Assembly: GCA_963759375.1 (NCBI GenBank)
Contig: CAVWYY010000006.1
Location: forward strand, 434,001 to 498,000
Source: DASSUW01 sp963759375
GTDB lineage: Bacteria > Actinomycetota > Thermoleophilia > Solirubrobacterales > Solirubrobacteraceae
DNA length: 64,000 bases
Direction of reading: 5' to 3'
Shown piece after piece: positions 14,356 through 23,467 of the stretch (positions are counted from its first letter, which is position 1; each line of letters starts with the position of its first letter). A program made the position numbers and the translations under genes. The notes under the pieces were generated by a model. The model saw nothing but the letters and a program-made list of their open reading frames with translations, made no database searches and was not told where the DNA came from.

Positions 14356-16161
14356 GTGAAGCTTGTCCCGGCCTGGCTCAGCGGGTACCGGCGGTCCTGG
14401 CTCGCGCCGGATCTGATCGCCGGGGCGATCGTCTGGAGCGTCGTCGTCCCGCAAGCTGTGGCGTACGCCCAGATCGCCGGCCTGCCGCCGGAGACCGGGC
14501 TGATGGCCGCGCCCGGCGCGATGATCGCGTACGCGTTCCTCGGCTCGTCGCGCACGCTGATCGTGAGCGCGACGACCGCCACGTCCGCGCTGTCGCTCTC
14601 CGCCGTCGGCCCGCTCGCCGATGGTGACGCGGCCAAGTTCGCCGCCCTGTCGGCGGCGCTCGCGCTGGTGACCGCCGTCGTTCTCGCCGCCGGCGGGATG
14701 CTGGGCCTCGGCGCGCTGTCGGACTTCGTCTCCAAGCCGGTCATGGGCGGCTTCCTGTTCGGGCTCGGGCTGACGATCATCGTCGGCCAGGCGCCGAAGC
14801 TCCTCGGCATCCCGGAGGGGAGCGGTGAGTTCTTCGACCGCGTGGGCGACCTGGTCGCCGACCTCGACCAGGTCAACGGGTGGACGCTCGCGCTCGGCGC
14901 CGGCAGCATCGCCGGCCTCGTCGCGTTCAGGCGCTACGCGCCGAAGCTGCCCGGCACCCTGATCGTGCTCGCCGTGGCGGTCGGCCTGGCCACCGCCTTC
15001 GGGCTCGACGACCAGGGCGTCGACCTCGTCGGGGACCTCCCCTCAGGCCTCCCGGAGCTCGCGCTTCCCGACGTCGGGCTCGACGATCTGGTCGCGCTGC
15101 TGCCGGCCGCGTTCGGCGTGATGGTCCTGAGCACCGAGGCGGTCGGCGTCGCGCGCGCGATCGCGTCCAAGGACGGCTACCAGATCGACCCGAGCCGCGA
15201 GCTCGTCGCCATCGGCGGCTCGAACGCGCTGGCCGGACTGTCGTCGGGCTTCGTGCAGTCGGGCGGCGCCAGCCAGACGATGGCCGCCGAGAACGCGGGC
15301 GGCAAGACGCCGCTGACCGCCCTCTCGGCGGCCGGGCTGATCCTGCTGACCGGCGCGTTCCTCGCGCCGCTGTTCGAGAACCTCCCCCAGGCCACGCTCG
15401 GTGCGATCGTCGTCGTCGCCGTTTCGGGCTTCGTCGACTACCCCGAGCTCGCCCGTCTCGCCCGCATCCGGCACAGCGCGATCGTGCTGGCGTTGCTCGC
15501 GCTCGCGGGCGTATTGCTGCTCGGCGTCCTGCCGGGCCTGCTGATCGCCGCCGGGCTCTCGCTGATCCTGGTGATTCAGCGGCTCAGCAGGCCGACCGTC
15601 GCCGCGATGGCCCGGGATCCCGAGTCCGGACGCTGGGGCAACATCGACCGAAACCCGGACTGGGAGGCCGTGCCGGGCGTGCTGGTTGTCGACAGCGAGG
15701 GGCCACTGTTCTACGCGAACTCGGTCGTCGTCAAGGACCGCATCGTCGCGCTGGCCCGGCGTGAGGACGCGCGCGTCGTGGTGCTTGCGCTCGTGGAGAG
15801 TGGCGACCTCGACGTGGGGACGGCGGACATGCTCTCAGACCTTCACGACGAGCTCCGCCGCGACGGCGTCGAGCTGCGCCTCGCCGACGTCCGGCGCCCC
15901 GCCATGCGGATCTTGCGCCGCTCAGGCCTCGCCGACCGCCTCCGCATCGAGCCGACGATCGCCGCGGCCACCGCCGTACCGCCGGACGTACCAGCCGTAG
16001 GCGGCGAGGCCGACGGGCAGCGGGAGCCAGTAGGAGAACAGGCGGTAGGCGAACGTGGCGACGACCGCATTGCCGGCGCCGACACCGGCGAGCGTGAGCA
16101 TGGCGGTGAGACCGGCCTCGACGAATCCGAGCCCTCCGGGAGTGATCGGGATCTGCGCTAG
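14356..16161 (+). CDS. SulP-family anion transporter with STAS domain (first copy)
   Basis: GTG 14356. Residues about 10-420 are the SulP transport domain: PDLIAGAIVWSVVVPQAVAY, GLPPETGLMAAP, the VSATTATSAL stretch, and many membrane helices to LLIAAGLSLILVIQRL. Residues about 440-540 form a STAS domain (LVVDSEGPLFYANSVVVKDR, VVVLALVESGDLDVGTADML). SulP proteins move sulfate, bicarbonate or other anions; substrate is not deducible, though adjacent sulfatases make sulfate attractive. The last about 60 residues (after RIEPTIAAATA) are proline/acidic low complexity and antisense to the convergent membrane-protein gene; the true stop is probably near 15980, so a lost stop or indel is likely there. 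Confidence 0.85.
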   Translation: MKLVPAWLSGYRRSWLAPDLIAGAIVWSVVVPQAVAYAQIAGLPPETGLMAAPGAMIAYAFLGSSRTLIVSATTATSALSLSAVGPLADGDAAKFAALSAALALVTAVVLAAGGMLGLGALSDFVSKPVMGGFLFGLGLTIIVGQAPKLLGIPEGSGEFFDRVGDLVADLDQVNGWTLALGAGSIAGLVAFRRYAPKLPGTLIVLAVAVGLATAFGLDDQGVDLVGDLPSGLPELALPDVGLDDLVALLPAAFGVMVLSTEAVGVARAIASKDGYQIDPSRELVAIGGSNALAGLSSGFVQSGGASQTMAAENAGGKTPLTALSAAGLILLTGAFLAPLFENLPQATLGAIVVVAVSGFVDYPELARLARIRHSAIVLALLALAGVLLLGVLPGLLIAAGLSLILVIQRLSRPTVAAMARDPESGRWGNIDRNPDWEAVPGVLVVDSEGPLFYANSVVVKDRIVALARREDARVVVLALVESGDLDVGTADMLSDLHDELRRDGVELRLADVRRPAMRILRRSGLADRLRIEPTIAAATAVPPDVPAVGGEADGQREPVGEQAVGERGDDRIAGADTGEREHGGETGLDESEPSGSDRDLR

Positions 16162-17019
16162 GACCTGCGCACCGCAGAACGCCAGCAGCACCAGGCTCGG
16201 CCGCGGATGGGAGCCGATCGCGGCGAGCGCGGCCAGCAGCGACATGTAGTCGAACGCCCAGCGGCCGACGGTGGCCACCAGCGCGCGCTTCCAGCGTGGG
16301 CCGAGCACGCCGACGATGCGGTCGCGCTCGAGCAGCAGGCGCTCGGGCAGGCGGCGCAGCGGCTCGGCCCCGCGGCGGATCCGATTGCGGGCGCGCTGGA
16401 TCACGCGGCCGACCCACGCCAGCGGCCCGTCGGTCGCGATCAGGATCGTCCCGACGACCGACAGCACGACGGCCACGACGATGCCGACGATCGCGATCTC
16501 GAGCAGGTCGCGGCTCACGCCGCCGCGGATGAACGCCGGGATCGCCAGCACCGGCATCGCCAGCACGACGCCGAACGTGAGCAGGTTGACCGCGGTGAGC
16601 GCCGATGCCACGGACGCCGAGGGCACGCCGGACTGGACCAGCATGCGGAACTGCAGCGCGGCACCCATGGCGCCGCCGCCCGGCGCGATCTTGCTCATGG
16701 CGTTGCCGGCCAGCTGCGACAGGACCACGGGCGACCAGCGCTTGACGTGCAGCGCGAGCCGCTGGAGCACCCACAGGCAGGCCAGCGCGCAGGCCTGCAG
16801 CACCGCCATCGCCAGCAGCCACCACGGCGACAGGTCGTTGAGTTCGCCCCAGGAGCCGAACGTCTCGATCAGGCTCGGCGCCACGAGGTAGAGCGACACG
16901 CCCGTGACGGCGAGCCAGAAGATCGTGCGGCGCAGCTTGGGACCGCTCCGGCGCTCGGGCTCGACCGGCTCGGACCGCTGCTCGATCGCGTGTTCGAGCC
17001 GATCGCCGACCTGGGTCAT
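15922..17019 (-). CDS. UPF0104/LPG-synthase-like transmembrane protein
   Basis: 365 residues from ATG 17019 (24 nt from operator 6; an in-frame earlier start would lie inside the operator). About eight membrane helices; IAPGGGAMGAALQFRMLVQSG and QIPITPGGLGFVEAGLTAML are the two conserved glycine/proline loops of the UPF0104 family, related to the flippase half of lysylphosphatidylglycerol synthases. Such proteins move or modify lipids or glycolipid intermediates. The C-terminal tail (RRYGGGRGDRRLDAEAVGEA) overlaps the SulP reading by about 240 nt, which is unusual and suggests an error in one of the two ends. Confidence 0.8.
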   Translation of the reverse strand: MTQVGDRLEHAIEQRSEPVEPERRSGPKLRRTIFWLAVTGVSLYLVAPSLIETFGSWGELNDLSPWWLLAMAVLQACALACLWVLQRLALHVKRWSPVVLSQLAGNAMSKIAPGGGAMGAALQFRMLVQSGVPSASVASALTAVNLLTFGVVLAMPVLAIPAFIRGGVSRDLLEIAIVGIVVAVVLSVVGTILIATDGPLAWVGRVIQRARNRIRRGAEPLRRLPERLLLERDRIVGVLGPRWKRALVATVGRWAFDYMSLLAALAAIGSHPRPSLVLLAFCGAQVLAQIPITPGGLGFVEAGLTAMLTLAGVGAGNAVVATFAYRLFSYWLPLPVGLAAYGWYVRRYGGGRGDRRLDAEAVGEA

Positions 17020-17043
17020 CGGCGCCCAGCGTACGCGCACGCG

Positions 17044-17086
17044 GGGTGACGGAGGATCACCCGCTTGGGGTGACGGCACGTCACCC
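17044..17086. promoter_or_regulatory. Operator 6: complete four half-site operator
   Basis: Perfect half-sites at 17044-17049, 17057-17062, 17068-17073 and 17081-17086 with 7/5/7 gaps. It is 24 nt from the UPF0104-type ATG and 22 nt from the sulfatase ATG. Confidence 0.75.
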
Positions 17087-17108
17087 GGGCCACGGCAATA
17101 GTCCGGCC

Positions 17109-19427
17109 ATGAGCCCGAACTGGAACGGCGAGATCAAGCTTGACGTCCGCGAGTCGACGCCCGACTGGACGCCGTACGAGGCACCGCGCGCGCCGGAGGG
17201 CGCCCCCAACGTCCTGATCGTCCTCTACGACGACACCGGCCTCGCGGCCTGGGAGCCCTACGGCGGCCGCATCCGCATGCCCACGATGCAGCGCCTCGCC
17301 GACAACGGGCTGACGTACACGCAGTGGCACACCACCGCGCTGTGCTCGCCGACGCGCTCGTGCTTCCTCACCGGTCGCAACCACCACCAGACGGGCTTCG
17401 CCTGCATCGTCGAGGGCGCCACCGGATACCCCGGCTCCAATGCGCACCTGCCGAACGAGACCGCGACGATCGCTCAGGTCCTGCGCGGGAACGGCTACAA
17501 CACGTACTGGATCGGCAAGGACCACAACGTGCCCGCCGAGGAGGGCAACCCGGGCGGACCGAAGTCCAACTGGCCGCTGCAGCAGGGGTTCGACCGCTTC
17601 TACGGGTTCATCGGCGGCGAGACCAACCAGTGGTATCCGACGCTGGTCGAGGACAACCACCCGATCGATCAGCCGTACGAGCCCGACGACGGCTACCACT
17701 TCTCCAAGGACATCGCCGATCAGGCGCTGCGGATGCTGCGCGACAGCCAGTCGTCGGCGCCGTCGCGCCCGTGGTTCATGTGGTTGTGCCCCGGCGCGAA
17801 CCACGCGCCCCACCATGTCGATCCGGCGTGGGCCGACAAGTACAAGGGCGAGTTCGACGACGGCTACGAGGCCTACCGCGAGTGGGTGCTGGCGCGCATG
17901 AAGGAGAAGGGCATCATGCCGCCCGATACCGACCTGACGCCGCTCAACCCGATGCCCGAGGGCACGTACAGCCCGAACGACGACGTGCGGCCGTGGGACT
18001 CGCTGTCGGACGACGAGAAGCGCCTGTTCGCGCGCATGGCCGAGGTCTTCGCCGGCTTCTCCGAGTACACCGACCACCAGGTCGGCCGCGTGATCGACTA
18101 CCTCGAGGAGTCCGGGCAGCTCGACAACACGATCGTCCTCTACTGCGCCGACAACGGCGCCTCCGGCGAGGGCAGCCCGAACGGGTCGGTCAACGAGAAC
18201 AAGTTCTTCAACAACTGGCCGGACACCATGGAGGACAACCTCGAACACATCGACGACCTGGGCAGCCCGAACACCTACAACCACTACCCGACCGGCTGGG
18301 CGGCGGCGTTCTCGACGCCGTTCAAGATGTTCAAGCGCTACTCGTACGCCGGTGGGACCTGCGACCCGCTGGTGATCCACTGGCCGAAGGGGTTCTCGGC
18401 GCGCGGCGAGGTCCGCCACCAGTACCACCACGTCACCGACATCGTCCCGACGATCCTCGACTGCTGCGGCGTCGAGTTCCCCGACGTGGTCGATGGCCAC
18501 GAGCAGGTCCCGCTCGTCGGGACGTCGATGCGCTACACGTTCGACGACGCGGGAGCCGCCACGCAGAAGGCGCGCCAGTACTACGCCATGCTCGGCACGC
18601 GCGGCATGTGGGAGAACGGGTGGAAGGCCGTCGCGGTGCACGGGCCCACGTCCGGCATCGGCAACTTCGACCAGGACGAGTGGGAGCTCTACAACGTCGA
18701 GGCGGACCGCGCCGAGGCGCACGACCTCGCGGCCGCGGAGCCGGGGCGGCTGAAGGCGCTCGTCGACCGCTGGTTCGAGGAGGCCGAGCGCTACGACGTG
18801 CTGCCGCTCGACGACCGGATCCCGGTGGAGATCCTCCTGGACCCGCGGCCGGCCGGCGAGCCGCCGCGCAGCACCTACGTCTACTACCCCGACACCGCCG
18901 AGGTCCCCGAGGCGGCGGCCGTGAACATCCGCGGTCGGTCGTACAGGATCCTCGCCGAGGTCGAGCTGACGGAGGACGCCGAGGGCGTCATGTTCGCCCA
19001 CGGCTCCCGCTTCGGCGGCCACGCGCTGTTCCTCAAGGACCACCGGCTGCACTACGTCTACAACTTCCTCGGCATCCCGCCCGAGCAGGACTTCGCATCC
19101 GACCCGATCGGGCCCGGCCGCCACGTTCTCGGCGTCGAGTTCGAGAAGGAGTCCCGGGGCGAGCACGGCGAGTGGCACGGCACCGCGCGGCTGTACGTGG
19201 ACGACGAGGTCGTCGCCGAGGGCCCGCTGCGCACGCAGGCGGCCTACTTCGCCCTGTGTGGCGACGGCCTGTGCGTCGGCCGTGACTCGAGCGATGCGGT
19301 GAGCAGCATGTACCGCTCGCCGGGCACGTTCACCGGGGGCACGATCAAGCAGGTCGAGATCAACGTCGGCGACGACCAGTACCTCGACCTCGAGCGGGAG
19401 GCGATGGCGGCGCTCGCCCGCGAGTGA
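17109..19427 (+). CDS. Type I arylsulfatase, full length
   Basis: 772 residues, a length typical of the large actinobacterial arylsulfatases such as mycobacterial AtsA. Metal aspartates DD at 41-42, formylglycine site CSPTRSCFLTGR with the cysteine at 79, GKDHN and YCADNGASGEGSPNGS further ligands. After residue about 490 a second domain follows (WELYNVEADRAEAHDLAAAE, then a beta-rich C-terminal region ending at 772). No signal peptide is seen, so it is probably cytosolic. It needs activation by the FGE encoded at 21725-22603. Its stop overlaps the next SulP start (GTGATG), forming an operon under operator 6: sulfate ester cleavage coupled to a transporter. Confidence 0.92.
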   Translation: MSPNWNGEIKLDVRESTPDWTPYEAPRAPEGAPNVLIVLYDDTGLAAWEPYGGRIRMPTMQRLADNGLTYTQWHTTALCSPTRSCFLTGRNHHQTGFACIVEGATGYPGSNAHLPNETATIAQVLRGNGYNTYWIGKDHNVPAEEGNPGGPKSNWPLQQGFDRFYGFIGGETNQWYPTLVEDNHPIDQPYEPDDGYHFSKDIADQALRMLRDSQSSAPSRPWFMWLCPGANHAPHHVDPAWADKYKGEFDDGYEAYREWVLARMKEKGIMPPDTDLTPLNPMPEGTYSPNDDVRPWDSLSDDEKRLFARMAEVFAGFSEYTDHQVGRVIDYLEESGQLDNTIVLYCADNGASGEGSPNGSVNENKFFNNWPDTMEDNLEHIDDLGSPNTYNHYPTGWAAAFSTPFKMFKRYSYAGGTCDPLVIHWPKGFSARGEVRHQYHHVTDIVPTILDCCGVEFPDVVDGHEQVPLVGTSMRYTFDDAGAATQKARQYYAMLGTRGMWENGWKAVAVHGPTSGIGNFDQDEWELYNVEADRAEAHDLAAAEPGRLKALVDRWFEEAERYDVLPLDDRIPVEILLDPRPAGEPPRSTYVYYPDTAEVPEAAAVNIRGRSYRILAEVELTEDAEGVMFAHGSRFGGHALFLKDHRLHYVYNFLGIPPEQDFASDPIGPGRHVLGVEFEKESRGEHGEWHGTARLYVDDEVVAEGPLRTQAAYFALCGDGLCVGRDSSDAVSSMYRSPGTFTGGTIKQVEINVGDDQYLDLEREAMAALARE

Positions 19428-21066
19428 TGTTCCCCTCGCTCCGCGGCTACCGGGCGGAGTGGCTGCGTGGCGACGTCATCGCCGGACTGACGGTATGGGC
19501 GGTGCTCGTCCCCGAGTCGCTCGCGTATGCGTCGATCGCCGGCGTGTCGCCGGTGATCGGGCTATACGCGGCGCCGCCCGCGCTCGTTCTCTATGCGCTG
19601 TTCGGCAGCTCGCGTCACCTGATCGTCGGCCCGATGTCCGCGACCGCCGCGCTGTCGGCGGCCGCGGTGGCGAGCGTCGCGACGGCCGGGCAGCCGGAGT
19701 ACGTCACGTTCACGGCGACGCTGGCGTTCGTGACCGGGATCGTCGCGCTGGGCGCCGGCCTGCTGCGGCTCGGGTTCCTGGCGAACTTCATCTCCGAGCC
19801 GGTGCTCAAGGGCTTCATCGTCGGCCTCGCGCTGACGATCATCGCCGGCCAGCTGCCGAAGCTGTTCGGCGTCGACAAGGGCGACGGCGACTTCTTCGAG
19901 CAGATCTGGGACCTGCTGACCAAGCTGGGCGACACGCAGGGCGCGACGCTGCTGATCGGCCTCGTCTCGCTCGCGCTGGTCATGGGACTGAGGCGGGTGG
20001 CGCCCGTCGTGCCGGGCTCGCTGGTGGCCGTGGCGTTCGGCGTCATCGTCGTCGAGCTCTTCGACCCGAGTGGCGTCGCGATCGTCGGGCACATCGACAG
20101 CGGGCTGCCGTCTGTCGGCCTGCCCGACGCGTCGCTCGACGAGCACCTCGCGCTGGCCGGCAGCGCGGTCGGCGTCGCGCTCGTGGGCTTCGCCGAAGGG
20201 CTCGGGGCCGCCAAGACGTACGCCGCCCGCGCGCACTACGAGGTCGACGCGAACCGGGAGATGGTCGGGCTCGGCGCGGCCAACGTCGGCGCCGGCCTGT
20301 GCAGCGGCATGGTCGTCAACGGCAGCCTGTCCAAGACGGCGGTCAACGGCAGCGCCGGCGCCAACAGCCAGGTGTCCGGGCTCATCGTCGCCGGGCTGAC
20401 CGTCGTCACGCTGCTCCTGCTGACGGGCCTGTTCGAGAGCCTCCCCGAGGCAACGCTCGCCGCGGTCGTCATCGCCGCGGTGATCGAGCTCGTCGACATC
20501 CCGGCGCTCGAGCGCCTGTACCGCGTGTGGACGAATCGGCTCGGCCGCATCTACGGGCCCGCGGCGCGCGCCGACTTCATCGCCGCGATCGCCGCCCTGC
20601 TCGGCGTGCTGGTGTTCGACACCCTCCCCGGCCTGTTCATCGGCATCGCGGTGTCGCTGGTGCTGCTGCTCTATCGCGCGTCACGGCCCAACGTCGCGGT
20701 GCTCGGGCGCCTCCCGACCGGCGAGTGGGTCGACACGAGCGCGGAGCGACGCGGCCGAGGCCGCAGCCGGGCGTGGCGGTGCTGCGGGTGGAGGCCGGGC
20801 TGTTCTTCGCCAACTCGGACACGGTGCGCCACGCCGTGCTCGAGCACGCGACGGGCGCCCGCGCCGTGGTCATCGATGCCGAGACGATCGCGTTCGTCGA
20901 CGTGACGGCCGCGGACATGCTCCGGCAGCTCTCCGACGAGCTCGCCGAGCGGGACGTGAAGCTGCTCGTGGCGCACGACATCGGGCAGGTGCGCGACGTC
21001 CTGCGCGACGAGGATGACCAGCGGCTCTACCCGACCGTCGAGGACGCGGTCAGGCAAGTCCGCTGA
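19424..21066 (+). CDS. SulP-family anion transporter with STAS domain (second copy, frameshifted near 20750)
   Basis: Start GTG 19424 or ATG 19427, overlapping the sulfatase stop. The SulP domain runs over about 430 residues (GDVIAGLTVWAVLVPESLAY, GPMSATAALSAAAVAS, FAEGLGAAKTYAARAHYEVD). After PTGEWVDTSAERR near 20750 the reading must change frame to give VAVLRVEAGLFFANSDTVRH, AVVIDAETIAFVDVTAADML and the end of the STAS domain at 21066. Without the correction the protein loses the STAS domain. It is about 40% shorter in its linker than the first copy and diverged clearly, so it is not a recent duplicate. It overlaps the convergent GAP-family gene by 17 nt. Confidence 0.8.
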
Positions 21067-21725
21067 TGCCGTCGCCGATCAGCTTGGCGCCGATCACCAG
21101 GCAGAGCACGGCCATGATCGCGCTGTTGTGTGCCGCCATCCACGTCTTGAGCTCGTCGAGGATGCGCGTGGCGCGGTCGCCGAGCGCGAAGTAGATCGCC
21201 ACCGGCGCGCCCGGCCCGAGCGTCCCGACGAGCACGAACACGGCGAGCGCGATCGCCTGGTCGCCGGTGCTGACGCCGGTCTGGGCGATCGCCGCCGCCG
21301 CGCCGACGGTCAGCAGCAGGTTCTTCGGGTTGATGGCGGACAGGGCCACGGCGATGGCCATCGACCGGCCGGGGGTGAAGCGATCGATCGCCCGCATCCA
21401 CTTCGGCATCGCCGCCTCCTCGCCCGGCCCGCGGCCGGCCGCGCCACTGCCTGACGGCGACGAGCGCGAGCAGCACGCCGAGGACGATCTTCAGCCACCC
21501 CACCCAGTCCGCGGGCTCGTCGTTCTCGCTCGCGTCCGCGCCGCCCGCGACGACCAGGACGATCGTCCCGACGACCGCGAGCCCGAGGATCCAGCCGAGC
21601 ACGAACGCCGGTCCGTTGGCGCGCGCCCGAGGCGTGCCGAGCATCAGCACGACGGCGATGATCGGCACCGGGCTGAGCGCGACGCCGACGCCGAGCGAGA
21701 GGACCTGGCCGATCGCGTCGGCCAT
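21050..21725 (-). CDS. GAP/Sap-family membrane protein (frameshifted near 21425)
   Basis: ATG 21725 overlaps the FGE stop. The first frame gives GQVLSLGVGVALSPVPIIAV, VVLMLGTPRARANGPAFVLG and LKIVLGVLLALVAVRQWRGR. After a break near 21425 another frame gives WMRAIDRFTPGRSMAIAVAL, SAINPKNLLLTVGAAAAIAQ and the final helices. Together this is the six-helix GAP (Sap, sulfolipid-1-addressing protein) family, related to LysE-type exporters; mycobacterial Sap helps move the sulfated glycolipid SL-1. Third gene of the HdeD-FGE-GAP operon. The family link to sulfated lipids is noteworthy beside sulfatases, but the substrate here is not known. Confidence 0.75.
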
Positions 21726-22603
21726 CAGGCGATTCCTCTGGAGATGCAGCGGAAGCCGATGTGACCAGTGGACGTGTCCACCGCCTCGAACTGCCGGGCC
21801 GCCGGCCGGTAGCGCAGGCAGTAGTTCGGCGCGCACAGGTGCGAGCCGCCCTTGATCACGCGGCGCGGGATGTGCTCCCCTGCCTGGCCGGGCGCGCAGC
21901 ACGGGCGCTCGGCGGTGTGGGTGGACGCCTCCGAGCACGTCCACTCCCAGACGTTGCCGGTCATGTCGTTGAGCCCGTAGCCGTTCGGCGGGTACGTGCC
22001 GACGGGCGACGTTCCGGCGTAGCCGTCGGTCATCAGGTTCTGCCACGGGAACTCGCCCTGCCAGGTGTTGGCCATCATCGCCCCGCCGGGCGCGAACTCG
22101 TCGCCCCACGCGAACGTCGCGCCGTCCAGCCCGCCGCGCGCCGCGAACTCCCACTCGGCCTCGGTCGGCAGCTCCTTGCCGGCCCACCGCGCGTACGCCG
22201 CGGCGTCCTCGTAGGCGACCTGGGTCACCGGGTGGCGACCGCGCGTGTAGGTGTCGCTCGTCGGCCCCTCCGGCCGCTGCCACGTCGTGCCGGGGACGTA
22301 GGCCCACCAGTTGCGGAAGTCGCGCAGGTCGATCGGGCCGCGGCTCGCGCGGAAGACCAGCGCGCCGGGCACGAGCAGCTCGGGATCGGCGTCCGGGTAG
22401 TCGTCCGGCTCGAGCGGCCGCTCGGCGACCGTGACGTGGCCGGTCGCCTTCACGAAGCGCCGGAACTGCGCGACGGTCACCGGGTCGCGGTCGATCCAGA
22501 ATCCCTCGACCGCGACGGTGCGAACCGGTCCCTCCTCCGGATAGAAGTCCTCGGAGCCCATGCGGAACTCGCCGCCGGGCACCCAGAGCATCTCCTCCGG
22601 CAT
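21725..22603 (-). CDS. Formylglycine-generating enzyme (sulfatase-modifying factor)
   Basis: 292 residues. MLWVPGGEFRMGS, the folded core with RHPVTQVAYEDAAAYARW, LPTEAEWEFAARGG, YGLNDMTGNVWEWTCS and the copper-binding catalytic cysteine pair in GGSHLCAPNYCLRYRPAAR (C257 and C262) are all present, as in aerobic FGE/SUMF1. It oxidises the cysteine of the CxPxR motif in sulfatases to formylglycine. Both sulfatases in this window have that motif, so they are the obvious clients. Start ATG 22603 shares a base with the HdeD stop; its own stop overlaps the GAP gene start. Under operator 7. Confidence 0.93.
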   Translation of the reverse strand: MPEEMLWVPGGEFRMGSEDFYPEEGPVRTVAVEGFWIDRDPVTVAQFRRFVKATGHVTVAERPLEPDDYPDADPELLVPGALVFRASRGPIDLRDFRNWWAYVPGTTWQRPEGPTSDTYTRGRHPVTQVAYEDAAAYARWAGKELPTEAEWEFAARGGLDGATFAWGDEFAPGGAMMANTWQGEFPWQNLMTDGYAGTSPVGTYPPNGYGLNDMTGNVWEWTCSEASTHTAERPCCAPGQAGEHIPRRVIKGGSHLCAPNYCLRYRPAARQFEAVDTSTGHIGFRCISRGIA

Positions 22604-23166
22604 CAGGCGGTGGCGGCTGCGCTCGGCTCTCCGTGGTGGCGGATGCCGCGCAGCTTGAACGCGGTCCAGATCGCGAAGACGCCCCGGAAGAGGAGGGAGA
22701 TCCCGAACAGCACCGCGAGCGTCACCAGGCTCAGGTCGGGCAGCGCGAGGATCAGGACGCCGATGACGATGTCCGCGAGCGCCAGCAGCATGAGCAGCGC
22801 CCGGTCCTCCAGCTCCGAGAACGACCGGATGAACCGGATCACGCCCTCGATGATCAGCCAGAACCCGAGCACGATCACGATCGCGAGCAGGCTCTCACCG
22901 GGACGCCGCAGGCACACGAGGCCCGCGAGCAGCGACAGCACGCCGACGATCGCCGTGATCGCCCGCGCCTCCGTGTCGCCGGCAATCGCCTCGACGATCT
23001 CCATGATGCCGATCATCAGCAGGCTGACGCCGGCGAAGATGCCGAGCGCGAGCAAGGTGATGCTGGGATAGACGATCGCCAGGATGCCGGCGATGACCGA
23101 CACCAGGCCGAGGATGAGGAACAGCCACCAGTTCTTGGCGGCCTGGGCTACGGGATCCACGCTCAT
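22603..23166 (-). CDS. HdeD/DUF308-family membrane protein
   Basis: 187 residues with six evenly spaced hydrophobic helices (WWLFLILGLVSVIAGILAIV, ITLLALGIFAGVSLLMIGIM, AITAIVGVLSLLAGLVCL, LAIVIVLGFWLIIEGVIRF, and two more), the three-fold repeated hairpin of HdeD proteins. In enterobacteria HdeD is linked to acid resistance; in actinobacteria its role is not known. Leads the operon with FGE and GAP protein; 23 nt separate its ATG from operator 7. Confidence 0.88.
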   Translation of the reverse strand: MSVDPVAQAAKNWWLFLILGLVSVIAGILAIVYPSITLLALGIFAGVSLLMIGIMEIVEAIAGDTEARAITAIVGVLSLLAGLVCLRRPGESLLAIVIVLGFWLIIEGVIRFIRSFSELEDRALLMLLALADIVIGVLILALPDLSLVTLAVLFGISLLFRGVFAIWTAFKLRGIRHHGEPSAAATA

Positions 23167-23189
23167 GAGCCGAAGGCTCCCGCCCTGGC

Positions 23190-23232
23190 GGGTGAGTCGA
23201 CTTCACCCGCGTCGGGTGAAGCCGACTCACCC
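23190..23232. promoter_or_regulatory. Operator 7: complete four half-site operator
   Basis: Perfect half-sites at 23190-23195, 23203-23208, 23214-23219 and 23227-23232 with 7/5/7 gaps, between the divergent HdeD operon (23 nt) and a small gene (25 nt). The outer flanks GTCGACT and AGCCGAC are partly complementary, extending the dyad. Confidence 0.75.
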
Positions 23233-23257
23233 AGCGAGCCGCGACGGTGTCCCGAAC

Positions 23258-23467
23258 GTGGGCGACTCCACTTACGAGATCCGCATCAAGGGACGAGTGA
23301 GTCGCGCCCTGCTCGACAGCTTCGAGGGCATGAAGAGCGACCTCGAGCCCGTCGAGACCGTGCTGCACGGCCCGGTGCGCGACCAGTCGGAGCTGCACGG
23401 CCTCATCGATCGCATCCAGGCGCTGGGCCTCGAGCTCGTCGAGGTCCGCAAGCTCCCCGGCCGCTAG
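23258..23467 (+). CDS. Small conserved protein, 69 residues
   Basis: Starts at GTG 23258 with YEIRIKGRVSRALLDSFEGM, then VETVLHGPVRDQSELHGLID and a LGLELVEVRKLPGR end. The pattern suggests one compact alpha/beta domain with no membrane segment. I cannot name a family. It is divergent from the FGE operon under the same operator, and its stop overlaps the stop of the convergent LAL regulator by 4 nt. Confidence 0.75.
   Translation: MGDSTYEIRIKGRVSRALLDSFEGMKSDLEPVETVLHGPVRDQSELHGLIDRIQALGLELVEVRKLPGR

Noticed and set aside
17016..19178. Very long open frame antisense to the full-length sulfatase
   Set aside because: The forward strand encodes a clear sulfatase; the antisense translation is low-complexity (Arg/Val/Gly-rich) and arises from GC-rich third positions.
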